From assembly GCF_002102345.1 (NCBI RefSeq), contig NZ_LQPP01000017.1, positions 1-50,243 on the forward strand: a DNA stretch of 50,243 nucleotides, given 5' to 3'. Each line of letters starts with the position of its first letter. The first letter of the stretch is position 1. Under the pieces are notes generated by a model. That model searched no databases and was not told where the DNA came from. It worked only from the letters and a program-made list of their open reading frames with translations. A program made the translations under genes and the position numbers. The DNA is from Mycolicibacterium peregrinum (GTDB lineage: Bacteria > Actinomycetota > Actinomycetes > Mycobacteriales > Mycobacteriaceae). Positions 50,197-50,243 of the stretch are shown here, piece by piece.

Positions 50197-50243
50197 CCTG
50201 TGAGGATTCGTCCTTGCTGGAAGGATCAATCTCGTGCCGAAAC
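50167..50243 (+). mobile_element. Probable left end of another insertion sequence
   Basis: The IS630 frame is broken here. The new sequence begins GGGACTGCCCCCGGTTTGG, resembling terminal repeats of mycobacterial IS3-group elements. It is followed by GGAAGG and a GTG at 50234 (GTG CCG AAA) that could start a transposase cut by the window edge. Identification is tentative. Confidence 0.4.

Overview
The window is high-GC actinobacterial DNA. Its content points to a mycobacterium of the Mycolicibacterium type: many acyl-CoA dehydrogenases (FadE-like), AMP-forming acyl-CoA ligases (FadD-like), short-chain dehydrogenases (two of the mycofactocin-coupled type), three cytochromes P450, DUF35/thiolase pairs, an AveC-like membrane protein and mycobacterial-type ISL3, IS3 and IS630 elements. 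No rRNA, tRNA, CRISPR array or replication origin was seen. The species assignment is inferred from gene content only.

Layout. Positions 1-2649 are insertion-sequence wreckage: a 5'-truncated, frameshifted ISL3-family transposase split by an IS3-family element. From 2680 to about 48976 there is an almost gap-free catabolic region built of divergent operons. These are: 6838-2680 (minus: mycofactocin-type SDR, atypical SDR, P450, degenerate isochorismatase-like protein, secreted protein); 7005-7832 (plus: crotonase); 11752-7886 (minus: HSDL2-like SDR, paired acyl-CoA dehydrogenases, SDR); 11857-15055 (plus: DUF35-like partner, thiolase, crotonase); 16628-15067 (minus: GntR, thioesterase); 20094-16742 (minus: three acyl-CoA dehydrogenases); 20207-27882 (plus: aldehyde dehydrogenase, SDRs, NTF2-like protein, CaiB/BaiF CoA-transferase, VOC protein, two small split-barrel proteins); 29560-27820 (minus: 104-aa protein, double TetR); 29674-30876 (plus: amidohydrolase); TetR/P450/epimerase (30923-33992); MarR/AveC-like/60-aa protein (34011-35688); a long minus operon 44958-35697 (thiolase, P450, alpha/beta hydrolase, acyl-CoA ligase, paired acyl-CoA dehydrogenases, CoA-transferase-family protein, SDR); acyl-CoA ligase plus a 100-aa protein (45097-46930); amidohydrolase and TetR (46983-48976). 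From about 49199 the sequence is IS again: a frameshifted, 3'-truncated IS630-family element that appears to be cut by the start of another element at 50167.

How the genes may work together (inference): P450 hydroxylation, alcohol oxidation by mycofactocin-linked SDRs, aldehyde dehydrogenase, CoA activation by FadD ligases or CoA-transferases, beta-oxidation by heteromeric acyl-CoA dehydrogenases, crotonases and SDRs, and thiolytic or retro-aldol cleavage by thiolase/DUF35 pairs. Amidohydrolases or hydrolases may act on rings or acids. The inventory suits a branched or alicyclic hydrophobic substrate (terpenoid- or steroid-like), but the substrate cannot be read from the sequence.

The most notable signal is regulatory. 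The same 16-position motif, AACTRTWTMGCKNATT, occurs once in each of four divergent promoter regions (6953, 11799, 20152 on the minus strand, 45002). Two copies share an identical 16-mer although they lie 33 kb apart. This suggests one regulator controls most of the cluster. Local regulators (double TetR, two TetRs, MarR, GntR) have separate candidate operators. Several enzymes carry substitutions at catalytic positions: an isochorismatase fold with E/R/A in place of D/K/C, a cysteine-free DUF35 partner, SDRs without the YxxxK pair, crotonases without glutamates, and an alpha/beta hydrolase with Thr at the His position.
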